A stretch of DNA of 64,000 nt from Porphyra umbilicalis (GCA_002049455.2 KV918801.1:62001-126000); one strand, 5' to 3'; positions 20,832-32,491 are shown, counted from the first letter of the stretch. Notes: generated from the letters alone by a model not told the origin. Translations and numbers: made by a program.

Positions 20832-21062
20832 TTGGAACGGCAGTTCATCACGTTCACGGGGTCTGTCCTTTTTGTCTTCTTTTTTGTGGCGCTTGTCTTC
20901 TCCGGCTTGCTGGGGTGGCACGCTCCACGGCTGTTCGTTGCGCTTCGCGCCTTCTTTTATTGTGTTGGAGCGGCGACACCAGGGGGTCGTGGGGGTGGAG
21001 CCGCGTGGCGGCTGCTGCGACTGTGGCGCTACGTGGAAGCACAAGTGCACGAGACGCTATAG
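20832..21062 (+). CDS. Possible terminal exon of a membrane protein
   Basis: The frame reads FTGSVLFVFFFVALVFSGLL, a strong transmembrane segment, then a basic tail (AAWRLLRLWRYVEAQVHETL) and a stop at 21060-21062. It has no ATG. A 3' splice site at CGGCAG before 20849 is possible. It could be the last exon of a gene whose upstream part is not recognisable, or a chance frame. Confidence 0.25.
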   Translation: MERQFITFTGSVLFVFFFVALVFSGLLGWHAPRLFVALRAFFYCVGAATPGGRGGGAAWRLLRLWRYVEAQVHETL

Positions 21063-21239
21063 CCTGTACGCAATATTGTAGAGGGCGCTGACGGGCACGA
21101 GGGGGAGCCGCGTGCAGGCGGGGGCCCACGGAGCGCGCCCCCGTTGTCATGTAAATATCTACTTAGTGGGTGGCGAGGCCAGAAAGGAGAGACAGAAACA
21201 CAAGAAAAACACACCGCCACCCTACCACCCACACTCTCC

Positions 21240-21460
21240 ACACCCTGCACCGCTGTGTGGGCGCTGCTCGCCGCCGTCCCCGCCCGCGCGGCGTGGCGCC
21301 TGGCCTACATGGCCAGTGCTTTGTTTGTACGGCCGGCGTCCAACGCCGCGCGGCGGCCCGGGGACCCGCGGAGGTGGGTCGCCCGCGCAGCCGTCGTGGA
21401 GGCGGATGAGGTGGCCGTCGTCCCCCCGCCGCCGGGCGCCGCAGCTGCGGTCGGGGCCCG
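21240..21460 (+). pseudogene. Degenerate winged-helix-like domain fragment
   Basis: One plus frame reads ARAAWRLAYMASALFVRPAS followed by VEADEVAVVPPPPGAAA. This parallels AAWRPADVAAVLFDAPASDA ... VAAGTAAVVVPPPGAGG in the gene at 22307-26758. The similarity is partial and was judged by eye. It suggests that copies of this domain are scattered through the region. Confidence 0.3.
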
Positions 21461-22306
21461 CGCGCGGTGGGGGGCGGCCGCGTTAATGCGCACGCACCGT
21501 GCGCTGCCTGTGCCGCGCGCGTGCGGGGCGGGGGCGGTCGCATGGGCGGCCGCCACGGCGGATGCGCTCGCCGCTGTGGCGGGCGGGGGGGGGGGGAGGG
21601 GGAAGGGGGCCGCCCCTCTGGCGACGTGTGCGCACGGGGAGGGGCGCCTGGGTGGGGTACAGGCGTCGATACTGGCGGAATTGTGCGGCGCGGCCGACTC
21701 CGACGCCGGCCGAGGCGCGACTTCGTGCTGGCGCAACGGCCAGACCGCGGGGGAGGGCATGGCCCGTAGCTCCGTCCGAGTGCGCGCTTTTTCGGCGTGC
21801 TTGCCGTGCAACCGCGCCGACAGCACCGTGGCCAAGCCGTCCTTTTTCCGATGGTCGCGGTTGTTCGTTCCACCCAACAATTCTGTACGAAGGGTGTGCG
21901 TACGAACGTCCGAGGGCGCCGACGAGGAAACCTGTGCCTCGTTGTGGCGCTTGTGAAAATCTTACCTGCCAACATGGCACCAAGGCGGGACCCCATTGGT
22001 CCGTCCGAGATTGACTCCACTTGACACCCCCACCGCAAGCCCGTGGCGCGGTCGGCGGAGTTCCGGCCGCGCGGCCAAGTCGCCAGTGTCCGCCGCCGAC
22101 ACCGCGCCCACCCCCCTCCCCCTCCTGCGTTTGCGGCTGGCAGGCGGCGCTGCAAAGCGGGCGCGTCGGCCTCCCCCCCCCCCCCCCAATTGTTCTTGCC
22201 CCCCCCCCCCCCCCCCCCCTGCACTCCATTCCTTCCCTCTTTGCCTGCCCCTCGTTCCCCCCCCCACCCAGCGGCCCCGCGTCTCGGCGGCCGCGCATTC
22301 CCCCCG

Positions 22307-22582
22307 ATGAGCGCCCCCGCCCCCGGCGGCGCCCCCCCCGACGGCCCGCCGGCGGTGCGCCCGTCGGGCGGGCGGCCGCCGCCTGTAAAGTCACCTCCGT
22401 CCCCGCTGGCACGTTCGACGGCACGCGGCGGGGCGGTGGGGGCGCCCCCGCTCCCGTCGCCGGGCGCCCCGTCCCCGGTTGGGCGGCGCGCTTCCCTTGC
22501 CCCGCCGCCGGCCGCCTACGGGTCTGCGCTGCCGCCGGCGCGCCCGCCGGAAGGGGGGGACGCGGCACTGGGGGCGCCCGCG

Positions 22583-22637
<55 letters not shown>

Positions 22638-25600
22638 GCGTGCCCGCCGTGGAGGGGGGGGAGGGGGGGACGCTCTCCCGCCTCTTTGTGCTGCTCTGGG
22701 GGGGGGGCGCCGCCGCTACGGCCGCGTCCACGTCGGGGTGTGGAGGCGGCGGCGGCGGCGGAGGCCGACGGCCTTCGGCTGCGTCTGCTGTTGGGCGCGC
22801 CGGGGTCGCACGCGGCGCCCCCGTGGCTAACCGCCCTTGCCGTGCAATTGGGGGAGTTTGCTCGGGTACGTTCGCACGCATCGTGGGGGGGGTCGGCGCA
22901 CTGACGACGCCGCGCTTCTGACGTGGAGGGGCGGCCATGCTCGCTCGCGGGTGCGGTTTGGCGCGTGCACGTTTGTTGCTGCGTTCGAGCCGTTGCTGAC
23001 ATGCGCGTGCCGACCAATCGCGAAAAGCTACGACGCGCCGCGTCCCCCGCGCCCGTGCGCTGCGGGCCCGTAAAATCGCTACCGCCATTTATCTCTGCTG
23101 TGCTGGTGTGGTGTCCCCCCCTCCCCGCCCCGCCCGCGCAGCTGCGGACGGCTTCGGAAGCGGATGTGGCGGCAGCCGCGACTATCTGGACGCACCTGCA
23201 CGCGTCGCAAGCGCGGGGCCTTGGGGTGGCCCTCGCGGCCCGCCCCGACGTGGCCGCCCTGCACGCGCAGGCCACTGCCGGCGAGGCGCCGTCGGCGGCG
23301 GCGGCGGCACGCGCGACGCCCGCGACGGCGCGCGCGCCGCCGCTGGGCCCGTGGCGCACGGGCGGGGCGGGGGTGGCGGCCCCCCCGGCGGGCGCCGCCG
23401 GCCGCAAGCGGCGGTCGGCCGCGTCGACGCCCCCGTCGCCGCGGCCGCTGCGGCGGCGGCGGCGGGCGGCGGCGACAAGCGCCGTCGCGAGCGGCGGCGG
23501 CGGGGAGCGGCACGGCTCGGACGCGCGTGCGCGCGTCGGGGCCGCCCGCAGCGAGCCTGGCGGCAGCGCGTCGGACGGTTCAGACGCCCCCCTGAGGCCG
23601 TGGCTGCTTGGCGGCCGCCGCCTCCGCAGCCGTGACCGCCGCCTGTCGGCGGGCAGCGCGTCCGACGGTGACTTGGGGCGGGGCGGTGGCGGCTCCGCGT
23701 CGGCGGGGGGGGGGGGGCACCGACCGGCCCGACCGGCCGCCACCGCCGCCGCCGCCGCCGACGCGCCGCCGCCTCCGCCGCGGGCGCGACGGCGGCGCGT
23801 GCGCGCCGCCGTCGCCGCCGCCCAGCGGCGGAGACGACAGCGACGCCATCCGGCCCGTGCGGCCGTGGCGGCGAGAGCGGGGTCGGCCGCCGCCGCGGGG
23901 CGGCGGGGCCACCCCCCCCCCCCCTCCCCCGCGGCCGCGCGTGCGGGGGGCGGCGGCAAAGCAGCGGCGGTCGCCGCTGCGGCGGGCAGCAACCTCCCTG
24001 CCGACGGCCCCGACCTCCTCCGCCTCATTGTCAGGTCGGTGGCGGCGGTGACTGGGGCGCCCGCGCCGCCGGCGGCGCGGCTCGGCGACATTACGCGCCA
24101 CCTGCGGCTGCCGACCGGCCACAATGATTACAAGCTCGTGCACCACTCGCTCGCGGCGCTGGTGGATCTCGGCGCCCTCGCCCTCACGTTTACGCCGTTC
24201 AAGCAGCCGACGACCGTCAAGTCGAGCGCCAAGCAGGGCCACCGTGGCCACCGCTGGTATTCGGTCGTGGAGGGCGTGGAGGGCGCCGCCCTCGACGCCA
24301 TCGTCGGCGGCACGGCGGGGAAGCTGCCCCGGGGGCTGCGCGTCGCCGTCGGCTCGAGCGCGCCCGACGCGGCACGCTCGCGGCCGGGCCTGAGCACCCG
24401 CTGGCGGAGGGCGCCGCCCAGCCGGCAGGCCGACGGTGACGCGTCGGGCGGGCGGGCGGGCACCACCAACGAGGAGGAGGACGGGGAGGAGGGGCCCCCG
24501 GCGGGAGGGGGTACCCCGCCGCCGCCGCCACGCTCCGAGACGGCGGCGCACCTGCGACGGCCCTCCAACGCTGCCGGGGCAAGGGGGGCGTCGCCGCGAC
24601 CCAGCGTCGCTGGCCGGCCGGGCAAGACGGTGCCCGCGGCGGGGCGGACAGACGCGGATAGCGACGGCAGTGGTGTGCACAGCAGCGACGACAGCGATGC
24701 AGGCAGCGGCGACGGCGCCCACGCGGCTGCCGACGGCGACAACATCCGTGCGGCGGCGGCCGCCGCCGCCGCCGCCGCCGCCGGCCTCGGCGACGGGGCG
24801 ACACGGACGCCCTTCCGGCGGTCGCGGGGCACCCCCTCCACCGCCCTCCACGCCGCGCCCGCGACGCGCGCGAAGCGGGCCCCCCCCCTCTCCTCAGCGC
24901 TACCACCGCCGGCGATGGGAGGGGGTGGGATGGGGGGGCCCTTCCCGCCGACGGTCCCGGCCTCCTCGCGCTCGTCCTCGACACGGTGACGACCATCACG
25001 CGGCCGCCCGGCCCGCCGGCGGTGCGCACGGGCGCCGTCACGCGGCACCTGGGGCTGGCCACCCGCGGCCGCGAGTACAAGATTGTGCAACACGGGCTGA
25101 CGGCGCTCGTCGAGCGCGGGGGGCTGCGCCTGGCGGGCCCCGACGGGGATGCGGTGGGCGCGGAGGGGGGCGCCCCCACCCGCCGCACCCCGTTCCGCTG
25201 GTACGCGCCCGTGGCGGGGTTGGACGCGGCGGGGCGCGCCAAGGCTGTGGACGGAGTGGTCGTGCTGCCAGACGGGCGGCGGGTGCAGCTGGCGCCGGCG
25301 CACGGCTTTTTTTTTCGGCCGGGGTCGGGGGGGGGGTTGCCCGGGGGGGGGGGGGGGTCGCCGCCGCCGCGCGCCGCGGGCGAGTAGTGGCTCGTCGCGG
25401 GGGCGAGGCAGCTCAGCGGGGGTGGGCGATGCGTCGGACGGTGATGGTGGCGGCTCGTCGAGCCGTGACCGCGACGGCTCGTTCAGCCGTAGCGGCGGCC
25501 GCTGGTCGAGCCGCCGCTCGGCGTCGAGCCGCAGCTCTTCCTCCCGCCGCAGCTCCCCGTCGGACAGTGGCCGCTCGCGCCGCGGCGGCAGCTCGTCGTC

Positions 25601-26758
25601 AGATGCCAATGGCGGCGCCAGGGGTGATGAGAGCGCTCTAGACAGCCCTGCGGCCGCTAGCTCCCCGCCGCCGGCAGGCGCGTCGGAGCAGCTGCCCACG
25701 GGCGCGTGCGAGGTGCCCCCCCGCGCTCGGCGTCGCCGCCGCCGACGGCGGCGGCCGTTGCCGCCGCCACCGCCGTCGGCCTCCTCTCCTCGGCAACGGC
25801 GTCGCCCGCCGCGTCACCGCCGCCGCCACCGCCCGCGCCGCCGCCACCGTTCACCGCGGCGGCAGACGCGTCGGTGGCGGCCGTCGCGGCGGCCGTGTCC
25901 TTCGGCGGCGGCGCGTCCGACCCGCCGCCTGCGGCAACGGTCGCCGAGGCACCCGCCATCGACGCAGCGGCGAACATTTACGCCGCCACCGCCGTGAGGC
26001 TGCTCGGCCGTCCCCGCTACACGTGCCGTTCGTTTTACGGAGCCGCCGCCGCTGCCGCCGCGCCCGCCGCCGGCGCCGCGGCCAGCGGAGTTGGTCTCCC
26101 CCCCCCCCGCCCCACGGCGCGGGCGATGATGCGTACGCCCTCCCCGCCGCGCACCTGCGTGCCGCCGTTGGCGGGCTGCTGGAGGCGGGCCCCCCCGGCG
26201 CTGCGTGGCGCCCCGCCGACGTGGCGGCCGTGCTCTTTGACGCCCCTGCCTCCGACGCGGCGCGCCAGCGCGCCTACCGCAACGTGTGGGAGGCGCTGCG
26301 GTCGCTCGTTGCGGCGGGCACGGCGGCGGTGGTGGTGCCGCCGCCGGGGGCGGGCGGCTCGGGGCGGGGGCGCGGCTTTCACGGGGGGGGGGGGACCGCC
26401 TCCCGCACTATGTGGCGTCCCCGCCGGGGGGGGGGGGGCGCCCGTGTGGGCAGGTGCTGCCTACGATGCGCTTGTGGCGGCGGCGGCGGCGGGCGGTGGG
26501 GGTGATGTGCCTTTGGCGGCCGGACAAGGTGTCCCTGGGGGGTCCCCGCGCGGCGCCCACGGGCGCCCGGGCGCGGCGCCCGCCGTGGGTGCGGACGCTG
26601 GGGGAGAAGCGGGGGTGGGCGCGGAGGTGGCGCCCGCGGCGTCTGTCACCGCCAAACCAGTTGCTCGCGCCACGGCTGGCGGCGGGTGTGGGGCGGGCGG
26701 CTCGGGAGCGGCCGCCGCTGGCGGGGCCGCAGGGCCCGCCCCCGCTGCTGGGCAATGA
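22307..26758 (+). CDS. Winged-helix-like repeat protein gene, frame broken
   Basis: The model begins at ATG 22307 (MSAPAPGG), runs through a poly-proline tract and a first exon ending at 22865, then continues from 23142 after an intron with phase 0. It contains three domains of one pattern: D(I/V) ... HL ... Y-hydrophobic ... LxAL ... G ... RWY. These lie at about 24000-24290 (ARLGDITRHLRLPTGHNDYK), 24941-25215 (RTGAVTRHLGLATRGREYK) and 26120-26420 (WRPADVAAVLFDAPASDAAR). The pattern fits small DNA-binding winged helices; this is inference. Ser/Arg-rich linkers separate them (SSSRDRDGSFSRSGGRWSSR near 25450). The frame changes near 22700, 24930, 25350, 26105 and 26430 all fall in G or C runs. 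Either the gene is decaying at homopolymers or the assembly has length errors there. A nuclear regulatory role is possible but unproven. Confidence 0.45.
22866..23141 (+). other. Predicted spliceosomal intron, 276 bp, phase 0
   Basis: The donor is CGG|GTACGT and the acceptor is a C-rich tract ending CCCGCGCAG|CTG. Joining gives continuous codons from LAVQLGEFAR to LRTASEADVAAAAT, and the unspliced frame has a TGA at 22902. The donor hexamer GTACGT is shared with the intron at 28877. Confidence 0.55.
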
Positions 26759-28190
26759 TGAGAGGCACGCTGTGTTTTGGTGGCCGCCTGTCCATACGGT
26801 CGAGACGACGGCGCGGCGGACGCGCTCGGTGGTGCGGCCACGGCGGCTGCGGCAGCACGGTGGGGGAGAGCCGGTGGTCGCCGCCATTGTGCCGCCCGCC
26901 ATCGACGTGCTATTTAATTTTGAGGAAGCGGACGCATCCACCGCTTGGCGGAAGGACCACAGCGTTGCCTTGCGTCACTGCTCTGGCAGCCACGGGCTGT
27001 TGCAGATGCGCGCGGGTGAAACGAGCGCGCGGAGAACAACCGGCGGGGCTGCGTCGTCAACCATTGGGCCCTGGACATGACTGTCAGGACCGCGTCGTCG
27101 TATCATACGATACACTGGACGAGCGTGCCCTGCCTTGCCTGCCGCGATTCTCCGCCGGGGAGCAAGTCAACATGATGTTGATGATGTTGACTTGCTCCCC
27201 GGCGGAGAATCGCGGCAGGCAAGGCAGGGCACGCTCGTCCAGTGTGCTGACGCAGGCGCCAGCCCGACCAGCACCCCCGCGTCTGGCTGGTGGCCGCGAG
27301 CGCGCCGCGACCCCCATCGGGGGGGCCGCCGCGGGGGCGGCCCCCCACGCCCTGTTGTGAACACATCGTTTGCGATTCTGGCGGATCAAAACGCGCGGCC
27401 CGTGCGATCCTTGTCACCAGACCCGCAGCGCCAATCAGCGTGCCCGACGGGACGCACCTCGTCAACGGCCATTCGCGCGAGGCGGCAGACGGGCTTCCAC
27501 ACGCGCGCGGCCGTGGCGCGCTCGCCGCGCATCGCCACCAACCTCGGGCACGGGCGCCGTGCCGCACTCCCTGCTACCGTGTGTACTGTACTGTGCCGCT
27601 CGCGTCGGGGTGCGTGTGGCTGGTGGCACTCGCGCGTTTTGATGGGGACGGCCTGAGGGGGGGGGCGGGTGGGCGCGGCTCCCCGGCACGCGCCTCGCGG
27701 GCGCCCCCGCCCCTCGTGCTCCCCCGCCGACGGATGTGGGCGGGGCCCCGTCAGCCCTCCCCCCCTGGTACCCATTGGCCGCGCCGTTGCTGCCGGCCAA
27801 GCGGGCCATCTCCACGGCATGGATGGCCGTGGGGGGCGGTCCCTGCACGCGCCGCGCGCCCCGCCTCGGCCGCCGAGCGCCGCCCCCGTGCGCCCATCAA
27901 TGCACGCGCCGTCCCGTGTGGGTGGCGCCCGCGCCCCGCCGTCCCCGGTCATCTGGGTGGCTGGTCGTGGAAGGGATGTGGGCGCCTGCGGGCGTGGCGG
28001 GGCGGCCACCCCCCGACGTGCGCGGGGGGTGGTGCCCCGCCACCCCGCACGCGCCGCCCCCGCGGCGCGGGCGCATGGACCCGTGACGAGGCAACGTGGC
28101 GCCTGTGGGCGGTCGCCCTGGCGTCGGGGGGGGGGCGTGGCATGCCGCGCCGACACGCGCCCGCCGCCGCTGCCCGACGCCTCGGCGTGG
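26112..28190 (+). repeat. Right arm of inverted duplication, with empty transposon site
   Basis: The reverse complement of this arm aligns with 1-606 joined to 16971-18262. The junction maps to about 27566-27578 (ACTCCCTGCTA), where nothing resembling the 607-16970 element is present. The arm includes the third winged-helix-like domain and 3' part of the upstream gene, a 62-bp fold-back at 27112-27245 and a GC-rich stretch to about 28190 with no secure gene. It is about 8 kb from the inner end of the left arm. Confidence 0.75.
27112..27245. repeat. Perfect 62-bp palindrome with 10-bp spacer
   Basis: 27112-27173 is the exact reverse complement of 27184-27245; the arms start ACACTGGACGAGCGTG. 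The left duplication arm has this sequence once (near 17238-17296), in the position corresponding to the right half, so the left half is the added inverted copy. It would form a stable hairpin or cruciform. Confidence 0.9.
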
Positions 28191-28430
28191 CGGCCGCCTA
28201 AAGGCGTTGACCCCCCCGGCAGGTGCGGGCGGCGTCGCGTCGACGCCCCGCCCGCGTGCGGCCGCGCCCCCGCGTCGACGACCGTCGGTGTGTCGCCGCG
28301 CCGCCGCGTCGACGACCGCCTGCGCGACGCCGTGGCGCCGGCTGGACGACCGCCCGGCTGCCGCTGCGTCGACGCCCCCCGGTTGGGGGGGTGGCCGCCG
28401 ACCCGCCCGCCTCGCCGACGGCGCGCTGCC

Positions 28431-30544
28431 ATGCGCGGGCGTCGGCCCTGTGCGCGCGTGGCCGCCGTCCTGCTCGTCGGCGCCACCGCCTTGGCGGCGC
28501 CCCCCGCCGCGGTCGGCGTGCCGCTGCCGTTGCCGGTTGGGGGGCGGCGCCCCCCCTCCCCCCCGCCGTGCTCGACGGCAGGGGGGCTCCCCCCCCCCAC
28601 CGCCCGCCGCGTGCACCTGCCGATCAAGGGCGCGCACGTCATTTGGGTGACCTTCCTCACCCTCCTCCCGTGGACGATTGTGGCGGTGTTTGACGCGATT
28701 GACCACACCCTCCGCCGCCGGTCGGTGGTGGCGCTCCGCCTCGGCGTCAGCACCACGTGCATTGCGGTGGCCTACGCGGTGGGCACGTGGTACGTCGTCG
28801 AGTTGGTGGCGCTGTCGCCGCGCGACGGCCGGTGGGACGAGTGCGCGACGGTGCTGGTGGCCATGTTTTTCAACCTGTACGTTGGGCGGCGGGGGCTCGG
28901 TGTGGGGGTGGGTATAGGTGTGGGGGTACCAATCCCGCGCGTGGTGGTGGGGGCACGGCCACCGCGGTGGGCTGGTCCCCCTGTTTCTGTTTACAAGGGA
29001 GTGGCTGACTCAGGGTCGTTGCCGCCTTTCTCGCTTTTTGCTCCCGACGACGCACGAATGCGACATACTGGCCTTGTGCGTTCCTGTCGTTCTTTCCCCC
29101 TCTCGCTCCGCACAGGTGGCTCGTCGCACGCAACATCCGCGGCTGGACGCAACTCGCCGCCTTGCGGCGCCTCGACACCCACTTTAGCCGCATCCTCCAC
29201 AACTTTTTCGTGTCTGTTCCCAACGAGTCGCACCGCCGGTCGACGCCCGCCATCAGGGCGGCGTTGCTCGCGCAGCCACTCTCCACCCTCCGCGTCTCGT
29301 CTGCGCTCATTGACAACAATGTCACGTCGGCAACGCCGTGGCTCAACCCCTTTGCGGCCACCTCCCGCACGTGGGCCATTGCCTTTTGGCGCGCGTGGTG
29401 GACCCAAGACCCCACCGGGCGCGCGACGCTGAGCGCGCCATCGACCTACAACACGACGCTCCACTCCATTGCGTTTGACTTGGACATAAACCACTGGCCC
29501 GAGGCGGTGCACGCGGTCGACGGGTGCCAGCCGCACAGCCCCGTCATCCGCTCCGCCGACGAGTGGGTTCACGCGCTCAAGGTGTATGGCGACGAGCCGC
29601 CGCTGACCCCGACGGGGGCGCCCAACCCGCGCTTCCCGGGACCCGCCGCGGGGATGCAAGACACGGCGGGGACGTTGACGCTGCCGCGGCCACTGCTCGA
29701 CACGGCCGGCACGCGCGGGGTGGTGACGCTCGTGTATGAAAAGACGGCGCACGTGCCGCACCGGATGAGCTCCCTCTGGTACGGCACGACAACGTTTACA
29801 GACCGCTTTCACGAGGCATCCCGCCGCGCGGACGGCGGCGGCCGCTCCCTGCGCATCCCGTCGCTCTCGTCGTGGCGCGTCATGGCGGTGGGCATTGGGG
29901 AGCGCTCGCCCGTCCCCCTCTACCTGTCTGGGATGGATTTGGAAAACTACGCGTGCGAGCTGGCCGCCACGTCCCTGCTGCTCGCGCGCTTCCCCACCGC
30001 CTTTAAGCGCCTCTGCGACCAAATCTACGAGGACGGGCGCAAGGCACGGTGGACGTTTGGGTGGAGCGGCCTCCTCGCGTGCTTTTCCAACCTGTGGACG
30101 CGCGAGCGCGTGTACGTGGCCGCCGCCAACGGGCTGTCCCTCCTCGCCCTCGGCTGCGCGCCGTCCGTCGTCAAAATCCCCGACTGTGTGCGCTCCACCC
30201 TCGTCGCCTACACGTCGTTTGCCGTGTCCACGCGGGCGATCGGGCGGCGCATCGCGCCGGCGCGCCAAGTGGAGCTCCTCCGCCGGTACGCGACCAACCG
30301 GGGGCGCACCTGCCGCGGCAGCGGCGTCGACGCCATCCGCCGGGGGTGCGCGGTGCTCGGCCTGCCGGGGGCGGCGAGCCACATGGACGGCCTGCCGGCA
30401 TTTACGGCGGGCTGGTGTTTGGAGTACATGGAGCGGCAGCCGGGCAACCAGCCGCCGGCGTACGGGGCGGACCACGAGGAGGTGGAGCGGCGGTTGGGGA
30501 GCGGCACCGCGTGGCGGTACCCGTCTGACTGCCCGTTTGTATGA
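28431..30544 (+). CDS. Unknown secreted/membrane protein, two exons
   Basis: Exons 28431-28876 and 29116-30544 encode 624 residues. ATG 28431 gives a likely signal peptide (basic RGRRPCAR, then VAAVLLVGATALAAP). After a proline-rich linker come hydrophobic segments VIWVTFLTLLPWTIVAVF, LRLGVSTTCIAVAYAVGTWY and ATVLVAMFFNL, probably two or three membrane spans. The large second-exon region (about 470 residues) is well mixed, with Trp-rich and charged motifs (WAIAFWRAWWTQDPTGR, MDLENYACELAATSLLLARF, WTFGWSGLLACFSNLWTRE). The family is not recognised. The second exon is among the most convincing coding sequence in the window. It lies just beyond the right duplication arm. Confidence 0.7.
28877..29115 (+). 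other. Predicted spliceosomal intron, 239 bp, phase 2
   Basis: The donor is AACCT|GTACGT and the acceptor CTTTCCCCCTCTCGCTCCGCACAG is preceded by a clear pyrimidine tract. Splicing joins ...VAMFFNL to WLVARNIRGW in frame. Exon lengths 446 and 1429 sum to a multiple of three. No other donor nearby gives the needed phase. Confidence 0.75.
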
Positions 30545-31250
30545 GGCAGGTGGGGGGGGGGGGGGGGGGACGGCAGCGTGGATAGGGTGGGTGGCTGAGA
30601 GAGGTTAGGAGCTTCCTGCAGTTGCTCTCTTTTTGGTTGCCGTCGGCTGCCCGCATGCTGGCACCCGGCGTGGCGCTGGCCGCCTGCGCGCCACTCCGCG
30701 CGGCTCCGCCGTCTGTAGTGTATCTGGCGCTGCACTCTTGACGTGGGCTTATGCGTGTGCGGCGGCGTCGCACGGTGGCCTCATGTCTGCCATTACCAGT
30801 GGGTGGCGTCGGCCACCGTCGCCACCCCGCCGAGGGCGAACGTCTGCGCCACGTCAACGCCGTCGCCGCTGCCGAGACGGTCGGCGGGCGGTGTTGTGGA
30901 GGGGCGCGAAAAGGGGAGCACGTCGGCCGGGCCCACCGGCGTGGCGGCGGTCGGAAGGCAAGCGCCGCGGGCCCACTGGCGTCGGCGTGGTGTGGTTATT
31001 TTATTGGGTACGGCTCGTTCCTCCCAGTCGTTTGGGGTTTGTGGCGGGGCGGCGGGCGACCCTGCACCCCGTCACTGGCGGTAGCCGGCTGACCACATTG
31101 GCCTGGGGCTTTCCCTGGGGTTTGCCGGGAGGCACGTTGTGGCGGAAGGAGCGTCTGCCCCGCCGCGGTCTTGGGGGGGGCGCAACGGCGCGGCCGTGAC
31201 CGTGGTGCGCGAGCGGGGCCAGCGCCGGTGACCGTGGGTGGGCTCAACAC
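30545..31250. other. Intergenic, G18 homopolymer, no gene supported
   Basis: A run of 18 G begins at 30552, directly after the stop codon of the preceding gene. The rest is GC-rich with short overlapping frames only. Confidence 0.5.
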
Positions 31251-31990
31251 GGGCAATCCACCCCTGCGCTCTTCTTTTTCGAGGTTGATCTCGCCCATAA
31301 AATTGAATCTTCGTTGACAGAGTGCCCTGACAAGACAAATTCTATTCCTCTTCCATTCTTTTTCCATTTCATTGTACGGCTGAGCCACGAGTAGGGTTGT
31401 GCAACACGCCCGGTGCGTGCTGAAGTGCACGCCTGGAACGCCTAGTCAACTGGCAGTGTTCCTGCTCTTCTGAGTTTTGAAGCGATTTGCGGGTCTTGGT
31501 TGGCTGCTCCGTCCAAATGTGAGAGCTCATTGGTCACAAATGAGAGTGTCAGATCGGGCATCTGTAGTTTCAACCGTAGTACCACGTGGAGAACAGCACC
31601 CCCTCTCACCAACCCTGCCGGGCAGTACAGCGTGATCGTTTCGAGGGGATCTCGTGAAAATCTGGTCGTAGAGAAGCGGTGTTTGAACGGCCCCGCTACT
31701 CCGTCGGAAGCGACGCACATCACTGCAGAACGACAGAAACGGCAACAACTCCGACACTGTTCACGCTGTGGCAGCATTCTTAGGCTTATTCTGCTGCACT
31801 GTGCGGTGTATCGCATAAACCGGCACCGCCAGAGCATGTGCATTTCCCACAAAAAAGATAGCTGGCAGCCCTATGGGAACAGATGCAGGATAAAACCCGG
31901 ATATCCCAGGATCTGGGGACTCCTGCCGCAAGAAACGAGCAGTCATTGCGGGTGCTGTGTGCTTACAAAAAAGCGATGCTCGCCACAGGT

Positions 31991-32329
31991 GTGGCGCTTT
32001 ATTTTAGAATTCTCATCTTATGAGGCTTGACGAGTTTGCAAGATGAGACACACACCTTATGCTCTTTGACGTGCTCTTTCTGATGGTGCTCCCTGCGATC
32101 TTCATGCTTCTCTCCTTGTCACGTAGCGCTTGTATCTGTCCAAGAACAAATGTCAGGTACGTTTGACCTGGACGGAGAGCCTTGCACGAAATCGCTGTCT
32201 CAGGGGCAGTCCGCATGGATTGGTAGGCTACTTCTGAACCAAGCGGCCCTGGAGGCCTCGACCTTTGAATGCCTCAAGCTCCGTTCGGCACTGCACAAAA
32301 AAAATGAGATTTCTAAAGTAAAGCGCCAC
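31991..32329. mobile_element. 339-bp inverted-repeat element (MITE-like)
   Basis: The ends GTGGCGCTTTATTTTAGAA (31991) and the reverse complement of 32303-32329 match over about 27 bases with two or three differences. AGGT flanks both sides (31987-31990 and 32330-32333), a possible 4-bp target duplication. The interior has no coding capacity. Confidence 0.6.
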
Positions 32330-32491
32330 AGGTGCTTCTGGGCGCCTTCCAGCACAGAATGACAGTGTGGACTTTTTTTCGACATCTGATTGGTCGGTCG
32401 GCTCACGTTGTTTGACCCTTGGAGAGCCCAAGTTGGCGACTGCACGTCTTGGCCGCGGCGTCCCGTCCACGACGAACTGATCTGCTCCGTA

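Larger units (their letters stand above)
18661..22306. other. Very GC-rich region without a secure gene
   Basis: The region has long C and G homopolymers (for example near 19091-19110 and 19597-19620), a GT microsatellite at about 18738-18770 and many overlapping open frames on both strands. None has an ATG-started, domain-bearing product I can defend. Two fragments may be real and are listed separately: a membrane segment ending at 21062 and a winged-helix-like fragment near 21240-21460. Confidence 0.5.

Noticed and set aside
19260-21081. Several 300-460 codon overlapping ORFs on both strands
   Set aside because: All are Arg/Pro/Ala/Gly-rich, without ATG-linked domains, and overlap each other. 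They are expected by chance at this GC content.
31442-31852. 136-codon minus ORF in the less GC-rich island
   Set aside because: It has no domain and no neighbouring support, and the island is full of transposon debris.
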